Shown here piece by piece: positions 16,146 to 23,393 of a DNA stretch of 64,000 bases; the first letter of the stretch is position 1; each line of letters starts with the position of its first letter. This DNA is from CAWCFV01 sp963794995. GTDB lineage: Bacteria; Actinomycetota; Actinomycetes; JACCUZ01. Under the pieces are notes generated by a model. It ran no database searches, was not told the origin of the DNA, and worked only from the letters and a program-made list of their open reading frames with translations. The translations under genes and the position numbers were made by a program. The stretch lies in the NCBI GenBank assembly GCA_963794995.1, contig CAWCFV010000002.1:1488001-1552000 (forward strand). Reading direction: 5' to 3'.

Positions 16146-17354
16146 ATGACGACGCAGAGCCGGGTGTCCCGCCGCATCGGCGCCATCAGCGAGTCCGCGA
16201 CCCTCGCGGTCGACGCGAAGGCCAAGGCGCTCAAGGCAGCCGGCCGGCCGGTGATCGGCTTCGGCGCCGGCGAGCCCGACTTCCCGACGCCCGACTACAT
16301 CGTCGAGGCGGCCGCGGCCGCCTGCCACGACCCGCGGTGGCACCGCTACACCCCCGCCGGGGGCCTGCCCGAGCTGAAGGAGGCGGTTGCGGCCAAGACG
16401 GCGCGTGACTCGGGTCTGAGCGTGTCGGCGAGCCAGGTGCTGGTCACGAACGGCGGCAAGCAGGCGGTCTACGCGGCCTTCGCCACCCTCCTCGACCCGG
16501 GCGACGAGGTGCTGCTGCCGGCGCCGTACTGGACGACCTACCCCGAGTCGATCCGGTTGGCCGGCGGGGTACCCGTCGAGGTCATGACCGACGAGAGCAC
16601 CGGCTACCTCGCCTCCGTCGCGGCGCTCGAGGCGGCCACGACCGAGCGCACCAAGGTGCTGCTGTTCGTCTCGCCGTCGAACCCCACGGGTGCCGTCTAC
16701 TCCCCCGACCAGGTGGCCGAGATCGGACGCTGGGCGGTCGAACGCGGCATCTGGGTCGTCACCGACGAGATCTACGAGCACCTCGTCTACGGCGAGGCCA
16801 GCTTCGCCTCCATGCCCACCCTCGTGCCCGAGCTGGCCGACCGGTGCGTGGTCGTCAACGGGGTCGCCAAGACCTACGCCATGACCGGGTGGCGCGTCGG
16901 CTGGCTGATCGGCCCGGGGGACGTCGTCAAGGCGGCCACGAACCTGCAGTCGCACGCGACGTCGAACGTCGCCAACGTCAGCCAGGTCGCGGCGCTCGCA
17001 GCCGTGCGCGGTGACCTGTCGGCCGTCGCGGCGATGCGCGAGGTCTACGACCGCCGCCGCCGCACGATCGTGTCGATGCTTCGCGACGTCCCCGGCGTCG
17101 AGTGCCCGGAGCCCTTCGGGGCGTTCTACGTCTACCCGTCGGTCAAGGGTGCGCTCGGCCGCGAGCTGCGCGGCCGCACCCCCACCAGCAGCGCCGAGCT
17201 GTGCGAGCTGGTGCTCGACGAGGCCGAGGTCGCCATGGTGCCGGGCGAGGCGTTCGGCACACCCGGCTACGTCCGGATGTCCTACGCCCTGGGCGACGAC
17301 GACCTGGCCGAGGGCGTCACCCGCCTGCACGACCTGCTCGCCGAGGCCCGCTGA
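16146..17354 (+). CDS. aspC: Pyridoxal-phosphate aminotransferase, aspartate aminotransferase family
   Basis: 402 residues, class I/II aminotransferase of the AspAT Ib type. PLP contacts visible are the TNGGKQAV loop (about 101), SPSNPTGAVY (about 176-185), TDEIYEHLVY, and the Schiff-base lysine K242 in NGVAKTYAMTGWRVG; the substrate-binding Arg is in GYVRMSYALG near the end. It converts aspartate and 2-oxoglutarate to oxaloacetate and glutamate; related enzymes accept prephenate, which cannot be excluded. Divergent from tRNA-Trp/secE and followed by a palindromic element. Confidence 0.92.
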   Translation: MTTQSRVSRRIGAISESATLAVDAKAKALKAAGRPVIGFGAGEPDFPTPDYIVEAAAAACHDPRWHRYTPAGGLPELKEAVAAKTARDSGLSVSASQVLVTNGGKQAVYAAFATLLDPGDEVLLPAPYWTTYPESIRLAGGVPVEVMTDESTGYLASVAALEAATTERTKVLLFVSPSNPTGAVYSPDQVAEIGRWAVERGIWVVTDEIYEHLVYGEASFASMPTLVPELADRCVVVNGVAKTYAMTGWRVGWLIGPGDVVKAATNLQSHATSNVANVSQVAALAAVRGDLSAVAAMREVYDRRRRTIVSMLRDVPGVECPEPFGAFYVYPSVKGALGRELRGRTPTSSAELCELVLDEAEVAMVPGEAFGTPGYVRMSYALGDDDLAEGVTRLHDLLAEAR

Positions 17355-17375
17355 GCCAGCCCGCCGTCGGCTCTC

Positions 17376-17437
17376 GTCGAGTGGCGCGTCCTGGCAGTCT
17401 GCACTCGGTTGCGGGGAGCCATGACGCGCCACTCGAC
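17376..17437. repeat. 62-bp palindromic element between aspC and the deaminase gene
   Basis: Arms GTCGAGTGGCGCGTCCTGGC (17376-17395) and GCCATGACGCGCCACTCGAC (17418-17437) are complementary at 19 of 20 positions around a 22-base loop. It starts 22 bases past the aspC stop. It could act as a terminator, or it may be a dispersed extragenic palindrome; the arms are longer and better matched than typical actinobacterial terminators. Confidence 0.7.
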
Positions 17438-17490
17438 CCATGATCACCGCGGCGGCTGCAGGTGCCGGACCACCCACTAGCCTCCGGGGC

Positions 17491-18531
17491 GTGAGCACGG
17501 GCCGTGACCTCCGGGCACTGCCCAAGGCGCACCTGCACCTGCACTTCACCGGCTCGTTGCGCCCCTCGACACTGCGCGTGCTGGCCGCCTCGCACGGCGT
17601 CCGGCTGCCCGACACCCTGGCGGAGGTCGACGGCGAGCACCCCCCCGAGCTGCGGGCCACCGACGAGCGCGGCTGGTTCCGGTTCCAGCGCCTCTACGAC
17701 GCGGCCCGCTCGGTGGTGCGCGGCGAGGCCGACGTGCGGCGGCTGGTCCTGGAGGCCGCCGAGGACGACGCCGCCGAGGGCTCGGGCTGGCTGGAGATCC
17801 AGGTCGACCCCACGTCGTACGCCCCGCACCTGGGCGGCCTGACCCCGGCGGTCGAGCTGGTCGCCGACGCCGCCCGTGAGGCCGCGCGGGCGACCGGCAC
17901 CGGCGTCGGCGTGATCATCGCGGCCAACCGGACCCGCCATCCGCTGGACGCCCGCACCCTGGCCCGGCTGGCCGCCATGCACGCGGGCGACGGCGTGGTC
18001 GGGTTCGGCCTGTCCAACGACGAGCGGCGCGGCCGGACCGAGGACTTCGCGCCGGCCTTCGCCATCGCGGCCCGGGCCGGGCTGCTGCTGGCGCCGCACG
18101 GGGGCGAGCTCGCCGGACCCGCGAGCGTGGCGACCTGCCTCACCGCGCTGCGGGCCGACCGGGTGGGGCACGGCGTGCGCGCCGTCGAGGACCCGGCCCT
18201 GCTGGACCGGCTGGCCGCCCGCGGCACGACGCTCGAGGTCTGTCCGGCGTCGAACGTGCGCCTCGGGGTGTACGCCACCCCGGCCGACGTGCCGCTGCGC
18301 GCGCTGCGCGAGGCGGGCGTGCCGGTCGCCCTCGGCGCCGACGACCCGCTGCTGTTCGGGTCGAGGCTGCTCGACCAGTACGAGGCGGCGCGTCACGTGC
18401 ACGGGCTCACCGACGAGGCGCTGGCCGAGCTGGCCCGGTGCTCGGTACGCGGCTCGGTGGCGCCGGACGACGTCCGCCGCCGGCTGCTCGCGGGCATCGA
18501 CGCGTGGCTGGCGGCCCCGGCTAGAGGGTGA
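17491..18531 (+). CDS. Adenosine deaminase family amidohydrolase
   Basis: 346 residues from the GTG at 17491 (MSTGRDLRALPKAHLHLHF); an ATG at 17440 would add 17 residues with no family similarity. The metal-binding HLHLHFTG is at about 14-21; other family sites are GFGLSNDE, APHGGE with the zinc/catalytic His-Glu, DRVGHG, CPASN and the catalytic GADDP. This is the zinc hydrolase that deaminates adenosine or a related purine. HGGE and GADDP differ from the HAGE and TDDP of classical adenosine deaminases, so another purine or nucleoside substrate is possible. The 3' end overlaps convergent murB by 11 bases. Confidence 0.85.
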   Translation: MSTGRDLRALPKAHLHLHFTGSLRPSTLRVLAASHGVRLPDTLAEVDGEHPPELRATDERGWFRFQRLYDAARSVVRGEADVRRLVLEAAEDDAAEGSGWLEIQVDPTSYAPHLGGLTPAVELVADAAREAARATGTGVGVIIAANRTRHPLDARTLARLAAMHAGDGVVGFGLSNDERRGRTEDFAPAFAIAARAGLLLAPHGGELAGPASVATCLTALRADRVGHGVRAVEDPALLDRLAARGTTLEVCPASNVRLGVYATPADVPLRALREAGVPVALGADDPLLFGSRLLDQYEAARHVHGLTDEALAELARCSVRGSVAPDDVRRRLLAGIDAWLAAPARG

Positions 18532-19552
18532 GGCCGACGAGGACGGGCTCGTTGACCAGCTCGACGCCGAACCGCTCGCGCACGCCGTCGCGGATCTCCC
18601 TCGCCAGCGCCAGCACCTCGACGGCGCGGGCGCCGCCCCGGTTCGTGAGGGCCAGGGTGTGCTTGGTCGACACCTGCGCCGGACCCTGCCCGTACCCCTT
18701 GCCGTAGCCGGCCTGCTCGATGAGCCAGGCCGCCGACGTCTTCACCCGGCCGTCGCGCTCCGGCCAGCGGGGGGCGCCCGCGGGCAGCGCGGCCGCCCGG
18801 GACGGCTCGAGGACCGGGTTGGTGAAGAACGAGCCGGCGCTCCACGTGTCGTGGTCGGCCGGGTCGAGCAGCATGCCCTTGCCGCGTCGCAGGTCCAGGA
18901 CCGCGGCCCGCACGTCGGCCGCGGCGACCCGGTCGCCCACCGCCACGCCGAGGCGTCCGGCCAGCTCCGCGTATCGCACCGGCGCCCCCGCCCGGGAGTG
19001 CTCGAGGTCGAGCGTCACGCTCAGGACCACGAACCGGTCGGGGTCGCGCTTGAACCGGCTGTCCCGGTAGCCGAACCCGCACTCGGCCGGCCGGAGGTCC
19101 ACGACGTCGTGGGTGGTCCGGTCGAGCACCCGCACCAGGCCCACCGTCTGGGCCACCTCCTGGCCGTAGGCGCCGACGTTCTGGATCGGCGCGGCACCGA
19201 CCCGGCCCGGGATGCCGGACAGGGCCTCGACACCGGCGTAGCCCTGGTCGACCGCCAGCCCGACGGCGAGGTCCCAGTCGACACCGGCGGCCAGCTCGAG
19301 CGCGTGGCCGGCGCCGGCGGCCGCCGCGACACCGCGGGTCGCCACCTGCAGCACCGTCCCGTCGAAGCCCTGGTCGGCGACGACCAGGTTGCTGCCGCCG
19401 CCGAGCACGAGCAACGGCTCGGCGCGGGCATCGCAGTCCCGCACCACCTCGACGACCTCGGCGTCGGTCCCGGCCACGACGAGACGTCTGGCCGGGCCGC
19501 CCAGACGCAGGGTCGTGAGCCCGGCGAGCGGGACGTCGGTCTGCTCGATCAC
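18521..19552 (-). CDS. murB: UDP-N-acetylenolpyruvoylglucosamine reductase
   Basis: 343 residues, GTG start at 19552. N-terminal FAD-binding domain with LRLGGPARRLVV and LVLGGGSNLVVAD, the ALSGIPGRVGAAPIQNVGAYG flavin loop, and a C-terminal domain with the catalytic serine in SAGSFFTNP, KTSAAWLIEQAGYGKG, STKHTLALTNRGGA and the acid near NEPVLVG. It performs the NADPH-dependent second step of UDP-N-acetylmuramate synthesis for peptidoglycan. It is the last gene of the rpmG-to-murB series and its end overlaps the convergent deaminase gene. Confidence 0.96.
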   Translation of the reverse strand: MIEQTDVPLAGLTTLRLGGPARRLVVAGTDAEVVEVVRDCDARAEPLLVLGGGSNLVVADQGFDGTVLQVATRGVAAAAGAGHALELAAGVDWDLAVGLAVDQGYAGVEALSGIPGRVGAAPIQNVGAYGQEVAQTVGLVRVLDRTTHDVVDLRPAECGFGYRDSRFKRDPDRFVVLSVTLDLEHSRAGAPVRYAELAGRLGVAVGDRVAAADVRAAVLDLRRGKGMLLDPADHDTWSAGSFFTNPVLEPSRAAALPAGAPRWPERDGRVKTSAAWLIEQAGYGKGYGQGPAQVSTKHTLALTNRGGARAVEVLALAREIRDGVRERFGVELVNEPVLVGLTL

Positions 19553-19555
19553 GGG

Positions 19556-19972
19556 TCAGTCGAGGGCGACGACGGCCTGCGCGCGACCGAGGACCTTGGC
19601 CCCCGCGTGGGTGGCGGTGAGGTCGACGCGGACCCGGCCGCCGTCGAGCACCGCGGCGACCACGCCGCTGACCTCGACGACCGCCCCGGCGTCGTCGTCG
19701 GGGACCGGCACCGGGCGGGTGAAGCGCACGCCGTACTCCACGACCCGCGCAGGGTCCCCCGCCCAGTCGGTGACCACCCGTGCCGCCAGCGCCATCGTGT
19801 ACATGCCGTGGGCGATGACGTCGGGGAGCCCGACCGCACGGGCCACCCGCTGGTTCCAGTGGATGAGGTTGAAGTCGCCGGACGCCCCGGCGTAGCGCAC
19901 CAGGTCGGCGCGGGTGATCGTGAAGGTCTGGCCCGGCAGTGCGGTGCCGACCTCGGCACCGGCGACGGCCAT
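19556..19972 (-). CDS. MaoC-type hydratase/dehydratase, HadB-like
   Basis: 138 residues with a hot-dog fold and the catalytic pair D33 and H38 (GDFNLIHWN) that defines R-specific enoyl hydratases. DVIAHGMYTMALAARVV follows as in mycobacterial HadB. The ATG shares a base with the stop of the upstream HadA-like gene (TGATG), so the two probably form a heterodimer. In mycobacteria HadAB dehydrates 3-hydroxyacyl-ACP in fatty-acid elongation; here the substrate is inferred to be a 3-hydroxyacyl thioester. Confidence 0.88.
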   Translation of the reverse strand: MAVAGAEVGTALPGQTFTITRADLVRYAGASGDFNLIHWNQRVARAVGLPDVIAHGMYTMALAARVVTDWAGDPARVVEYGVRFTRPVPVPDDDAGAVVEVSGVVAAVLDGGRVRVDLTATHAGAKVLGRAQAVVALD

Positions 19973-20418
19973 CAGCTCCCGCCCCGCACCACGAGGGTCG
20001 ACCAGGCCGTCGCCACGTGCTCGCCCTCGACGGTGGCCACGTCGCTGCGCGAGGTCACCATGTCGTGACCGCCGGCCGACTTCACCGACTCGAGCGTGAC
20101 CGCCACGGTCAGGGCGTCGCCGGCGCGCACCGGGCGGGTGTGCGCGAACCGCTGCTCGCCGTGCACCACCCGGCTGTAGTCGATCCCCAGCTCCGGGTCG
20201 CCGACGATCACTCGGGTCGCACCGAAGGTGAGGACGAACGCGAAGGTCGGCGGTGCCACGACGTCCGGGTGGCCGAGCGCCCGGGCAGCCTCCCGGTCGT
20301 GGTAGGCCGGGTTGGCGTCCCCGATCGCGTCGGCGAACTCGCGGATCTTCTCCACCCCGACCTCGTAGGGCTCGGTCGGCGGGTAGGTGCGCCCGGCGTA
20401 CGACGGGTCGATCGGCAT
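19972..20418 (-). CDS. MaoC-type dehydratase N-terminal-domain protein, HadA-like
   Basis: 148 residues. Begins MPIDPSYAGRTYPPTEPYEV, typical of the FAS1-type/MaoC N-terminal hot-dog family (YEVGVEKIREFADAIGDANPAY). The catalytic D-x4-H spacing of the partner is not present in the same form (D34 and H40), in line with HadA being the structural or substrate-binding subunit. Position beside rpmG parallels mycobacterial rpmG2-hadA-hadB. No hadC is present here. Confidence 0.87.
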   Translation of the reverse strand: MPIDPSYAGRTYPPTEPYEVGVEKIREFADAIGDANPAYHDREAARALGHPDVVAPPTFAFVLTFGATRVIVGDPELGIDYSRVVHGEQRFAHTRPVRAGDALTVAVTLESVKSAGGHDMVTSRSDVATVEGEHVATAWSTLVVRGGS

Positions 20419-20452
20419 GCCGAGACGCTAACGCACCCCGGTGCAGGGGACC

Positions 20453-20911
20453 TCAGCCGGCGACGGTGTCGCCGTCCCTGCCGTCACCGCCACCGCCCAT
20501 GTCACTGTCGCCGCCGGCGCCGTCGCCGCCGTCACGGTCGCCGGCGTCCGACGAGCGGTCCGGGAACCGGGTCGCGATGGTGAGCAGCAGGTGCACCACG
20601 CCGAGCACGATGAACAGGGCCGTCGGGGCCCCCTCGTCGGAGAAGCCGAACAGGAACGGCAGGGCCACCAGCAGGATCGCCAGCACGAGGTCGACCGTCA
20701 CGTGGACGCCGCTGCTGATCCCGCGGACCAGACCGGTCGGCAGCGCCGAGGTCGCCGTGAAGGCGAGCAGGCCGAGGCCGACGACGATCGAGGACGCCGT
20801 GGCGGCGTTCGACTCGAACGCCAGGAGGAACGGAGCGGCGATCAGGAACGCGCCCACGAGGTACTCGAGCGCGCCGTGCACGAAGGCAGGGACGGGACCA
20901 TTGGCCAGCAC
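20453..20911 (-). CDS. Small four-span membrane protein of unknown function
   Basis: 152 residues. Four hydrophobic segments (about 9-27, 36-54, 70-88 and 95-112) are arranged as two repeated pairs with internal AAPFLLAFESN and ALPFLFGFSDE similarity, followed by an Asp/Gly-rich tail of about 35 residues. The repeats resemble SPW-repeat-type membrane proteins. It lies between rpmG and the hadA-like gene on the same strand. The start at 20911 is followed directly by the first membrane span. Function unknown. Confidence 0.75.
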   Translation of the reverse strand: MLANGPVPAFVHGALEYLVGAFLIAAPFLLAFESNAATASSIVVGLGLLAFTATSALPTGLVRGISSGVHVTVDLVLAILLVALPFLFGFSDEGAPTALFIVLGVVHLLLTIATRFPDRSSDAGDRDGGDGAGGDSDMGGGGDGRDGDTVAG

Positions 20912-20947
20912 GATCGGCTCCTTCTCCGCGAGGTTCCCGAGGGAACG

Positions 20948-21115
20948 TCAGCGGGTCTCGCGGTGCAGGGTGTGCTTGCGGTCGCGCGGGCAGTACTTCT
21001 TGATCTCGAGCCGGTCGGGGTCGTTGCGCCGGTTCTTGCGCGTGATGTAGTTGCGCTCCTTGCACTCGACACACGCCAAGGTGATCTTCGGACGGACATC
21101 GCTCTGCTTCGCCAC
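20948..21115 (-). CDS. rpmG: 50S ribosomal protein L33
   Basis: 55 residues from the GTG at 21115 (MAKQSDVRPKITLACVECK) with a GAGGAG ribosome site upstream; longer in-frame readings add an unrelated 19 residues. Retains the CxxC (VECKERNYIT) plus the second cysteine KKYCPRDRKH; the other partner is replaced by Arg, so this is the zinc-poor or intermediate form. Genes downstream on the same strand are the membrane protein, hadA-like, hadB-like and murB. Confidence 0.96.
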   Translation of the reverse strand: MAKQSDVRPKITLACVECKERNYITRKNRRNDPDRLEIKKYCPRDRKHTLHRETR

Positions 21116-21201
21116 GGTGGCGCTCCTCGCCTTGTGTGCCGACCGCGGCGGCGGGTGCCGTGCGGTGCGCACGCGCGGACGCGTGCTGGGTGTCGTACGG
21201 G

Positions 21202-21275
21202 TAGCGGAGGCCGGACTTGAACCGGCGACACAGCGATTATGAGCCGCTTGCTCTACCTGGCTGAGCTACTCCGCC
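21202..21275 (-). tRNA. tRNA-Met (CAT anticodon, elongator)
   Basis: 74 nt. Acceptor stem GGCGGAG/CTCCGCT with a first G-U pair, GGTTCAAGTCC T-arm, anticodon CAT within CTCATAA. A base-paired acceptor top and the lack of the three G-C pairs flanking the anticodon loop favour elongator over initiator. The 3' CCA is not encoded. Confidence 0.93.
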
Positions 21276-21329
21276 GGGCCGACTGCATCTCCCCGCCGCA
21301 CGAGTGCGCCGGGGAGGGCCGCCGTCCAG

Positions 21330-21402
21330 AGCCCCCTTACGGAATCGAACCGTAGACCTTCTCCTTACCATGGAGACGCTCTGCCGACTGAGCTAAGGGG
21401 GC
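21330..21402 (-). tRNA. tRNA-Thr (GGT anticodon)
   Basis: 73 nt. Acceptor stem GCCCCCT/AGGGGGC, D-loop with GTCGGC, anticodon GGT in loop ATGGTAA, T-arm GGTTCGATTCC. The 3' CCA is not encoded. Lies 54 bases upstream of tRNA-Met on the same strand. Confidence 0.95.
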
Positions 21403-21494
21403 GCGAGCCCGACGAGGATACCGGCCTCCCCGGGTGCTGCGCCAAATCCTCCCAGACGCGCGGGCCACCTCGCCCACCGGCCCGGGACGCGGGC

Positions 21495-21523
21495 GGCCCC
21501 CGACCGGTCACCGGTCGGGGGCC
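21495..21523 (-). terminator. Hairpin downstream of tRNA-Tyr
   Basis: A perfect 13-bp stem (21495-21507 with 21511-21523) around a 3-base loop starts 9 bases past the tRNA-Tyr 3' end. No T-run follows, as is common in high-GC actinobacteria. It separates tRNA-Tyr from the tRNA-Thr/tRNA-Met pair. Confidence 0.65.
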
Positions 21524-21531
21524 GTCCTACG

Positions 21532-21613
21532 TGGCAGGTGAAGGATTCGAACCTTCGAAGGCATCGCCGACGGATTTACAGTCCGCTCCCATTGGCCGCT
21601 CGGGCAACCTGCC
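21532..21613 (-). tRNA. tRNA-Tyr (GTA anticodon)
   Basis: 82 nt class II tRNA. Acceptor stem GGCAGGT/ACCTGCC, anticodon GTA in ACTGTAAAT, a variable arm (GTCGGCGATGCCTTCGAA region) and T-arm GGTTCGAATCC. The 3' CCA is not encoded; the discriminator is A. Confidence 0.95.
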
Positions 21614-21673
21614 GCGTGTCCGCTCGGGACCGCACGAGGATACCGGAGCCGGCCCGCCGTCCGGGACGAGGGC

Positions 21674-21952
21674 TCAGGGGGCCTCCCGGTGGTCGCCCTC
21701 GCCTCCCGCTGCCGCTGCGTCGCCCGTGTCGCCGGCGTCCGGCCCGTCGGCGGCGACCTCCCCCGGGCGCTCGTCCCGGCCGCGGACCAGGCCGGCGAGG
21801 CCGACGACACCGATCGCGACCATCACGACCGGCACCACCCAGCGGCCGTCGAAGTCGACGCCGACGGACACGTCGAGCACGTGCCCGAGGGCGACCGCGA
21901 CGAACACGAGACCGGCAACCAGTGAGAAGACGTCCAGGTCATGGCGTCGCAC
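21674..21952 (-). CDS. Small two-span membrane protein of unknown function
   Basis: 92 residues from a GTG at 21952, chosen because GGAGG stands seven bases upstream; the gene then overlaps the end of the PspC/LiaF-like gene by 14 bases. Two hydrophobic segments (about 8-25 and 38-56) are followed by an acidic, Gly/Ala-rich tail. A longer in-frame reading to 22039 lies inside the upstream gene. It is probably translationally coupled to the LiaF-like protein and may be part of the same envelope-stress set. Function unknown. Confidence 0.7.
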   Translation of the reverse strand: MRRHDLDVFSLVAGLVFVAVALGHVLDVSVGVDFDGRWVVPVVMVAIGVVGLAGLVRGRDERPGEVAADGPDAGDTGDAAAAGGEGDHREAP

Positions 21953-23228
21953 GGCGCACCTCCATGCTTCCGAGTCCGAGCTCTGCGTCGACGACGAGCA
22001 CGGCGCTGCCCGGGGACGACCCCTGGGGCACGACGACACGCTCGCTGAGGTCCGTCCCGTCGGCGGTCGGGCTGTCCGGCAGCCGCAGGTCGCCGGCCCG
22101 GACGTCGGCGTCGATCCGCACCACGACGTCGTCCGGGATGACGACGGTCAGGTCCCCGACGCCCTGGCGGACCTCGACCCGCACCACACCGGCGTCGGTG
22201 AGGTCCAGCCGGGTGAGGTCGAGGTGCCCGTCGCCGATGCCCAGCCGGTACTCCGACCGCAGGTCCGCGACCGTGGCCGGCCGCCAGGTCCGCTCACCGA
22301 GGCCGCCGTCCACGTCGACGTCCGGGACGAACGCGGCCGCCGACGCCAGCGCGGTGAGCAGGACCCCCCACACGACCAGGCCGCGCGACCGTCCGCGGAA
22401 CGCGCCGGTGACCAGCCCGAGGCCCACGACCCCCAGCGCGGCGGCGATCACGACACGGGCCGGGACGTCGGCGGTGGTCGCGGCGTTCCAGGCGATCAGC
22501 AGCCCCACGACGATGAGCGCGACGCTCAGCGTGGCCCGCCCGAGGTAGGACCGCTCCTTCGGGGGCGCGGGGGGCTGCGCCGGCGGGTAGTACATCGGGT
22601 ACGAGGGGCCGGGCGGCGGCGGGTACACCGGCCCGACCGGCTGCGCCGTGACGGTCCCGGACGGCGAGGCGACATAGGCGGTGCCGGGGGTCTGGCCGTA
22701 CTCGCCGGGCTCGGCCGGCGGCGGCACCGGACCATGCAGCGGACCGGCGAACGGACCATGCACCGGCTCGGGCGCCGGTGCTCCCGGCTCGCGCTGACCG
22801 TTGCGCAGCAGCAGGACCGCGGCGGCACCGATCACCGCGAGCAGCCCGAGCCCGCCGAGGCCAGGCCCGCTGTCGACCATGGCACCGGTCGCGAGGACGG
22901 CGACCACGACGACGACCAGCAGCGCGACGATGCTTCCCTTGGAGCGGGTGGAACGGCCGTTGAGCAGGCGCCGGCCCTCGGACTCGGACTCGCCGTCCTC
23001 GGGCACGATCAGCCAGCCGAGGGCGTAGAGAAGGATCCCGGAGCCGCCGAAGATGGTGAGGACGACGAACAGGATGCGGAAGACGAGCGGGTCGATGCCG
23101 GCGTAGCGGCCGAGCCCCCCGGACAGCCCGCCGACGTGTCGGTCGGTGCGGCTGCGGCGGAGGTCGCTCAGCGGCGGGTAGCCGCGTCGCTCGTGGTGGG
23201 GGGCCGGGGTGGTGGTGTCGGTGGACAT
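21939..23228 (-). CDS. PspC domain membrane protein with LiaF-like C-terminus
   Basis: 429 residues, ATG at 23228. An N-terminal PspC domain (about 20-75: GGLSGGLGRYAGIDPLVFRILFVVL, then GWLIVPED) is followed by several hydrophobic spans, a Pro/Tyr-rich cytoplasmic-like linker, further spans, and a C-terminal beta domain (VRVEVRQGVGDLTVVIPDD to the end) that looks like the LiaF/DUF2154 repeat-turn domain. LiaF-type proteins repress cognate kinases of cell-envelope stress. Divergently transcribed from a PspC-containing kinase and response regulator, which supports a shared role. Confidence 0.85.
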   Translation of the reverse strand: MSTDTTTPAPHHERRGYPPLSDLRRSRTDRHVGGLSGGLGRYAGIDPLVFRILFVVLTIFGGSGILLYALGWLIVPEDGESESEGRRLLNGRSTRSKGSIVALLVVVVVAVLATGAMVDSGPGLGGLGLLAVIGAAAVLLLRNGQREPGAPAPEPVHGPFAGPLHGPVPPPAEPGEYGQTPGTAYVASPSGTVTAQPVGPVYPPPPGPSYPMYYPPAQPPAPPKERSYLGRATLSVALIVVGLLIAWNAATTADVPARVVIAAALGVVGLGLVTGAFRGRSRGLVVWGVLLTALASAAAFVPDVDVDGGLGERTWRPATVADLRSEYRLGIGDGHLDLTRLDLTDAGVVRVEVRQGVGDLTVVIPDDVVVRIDADVRAGDLRLPDSPTADGTDLSERVVVPQGSSPGSAVLVVDAELGLGSMEVRRATP

Positions 23229-23306
23229 GCCTCCATCCTGGGCGCCGCGTCCCGGCCCGCCATCCGGCATCGCCCCTGGGATGACCCTGGTCGCACCCTG
23301 AGCCGG

Positions 23307-23352
23307 GTCATGGTCGGCCCCCGGCTGGTGTCATGGTCGGTATCCGGCCGGT
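23307..23352. repeat. Two tandem 23-bp repeats upstream of the PspC kinase gene
   Basis: Units 23307-23329 and 23330-23352 both begin GTCATGGTCGG and match at 19 of 23 positions. They sit in the divergent spacer, 42 to 87 bases upstream of the kinase GTG, where regulator sites would be expected. Direct repeats this close could be binding sites for the LuxR-type response regulator, which would be autoregulation. Confidence 0.5.
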
Positions 23353-23393
23353 GCCGGATGTCCACGGGCGGCGCGAGGGGGGAGGATCGGGTC

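Noticed and set aside
17440..17490. ATG start for the deaminase gene at 17440
   Set aside because: Adds residues without family similarity and abuts the palindrome; GTG at 17491 gives the usual N-terminus.
15753..17660. Upstream extension of secE across the tRNA and aspC
   Set aside because: Crosses tRNA-Trp and the opposite-strand aspC; SecE length of 80 residues matches actinobacteria.
20933..20946. GTTCCC/GGGAAC as terminator of rpmG
   Set aside because: Six-base stem with two-base loop, no U-run and genes continue on the same strand; too weak to call.
21531..23393. In-frame extension upstream of the PspC kinase
   Set aside because: Runs through tRNA-Tyr and two genes on the other strand; GTG at 23394 has a ribosome site and starts the recognisable protein.
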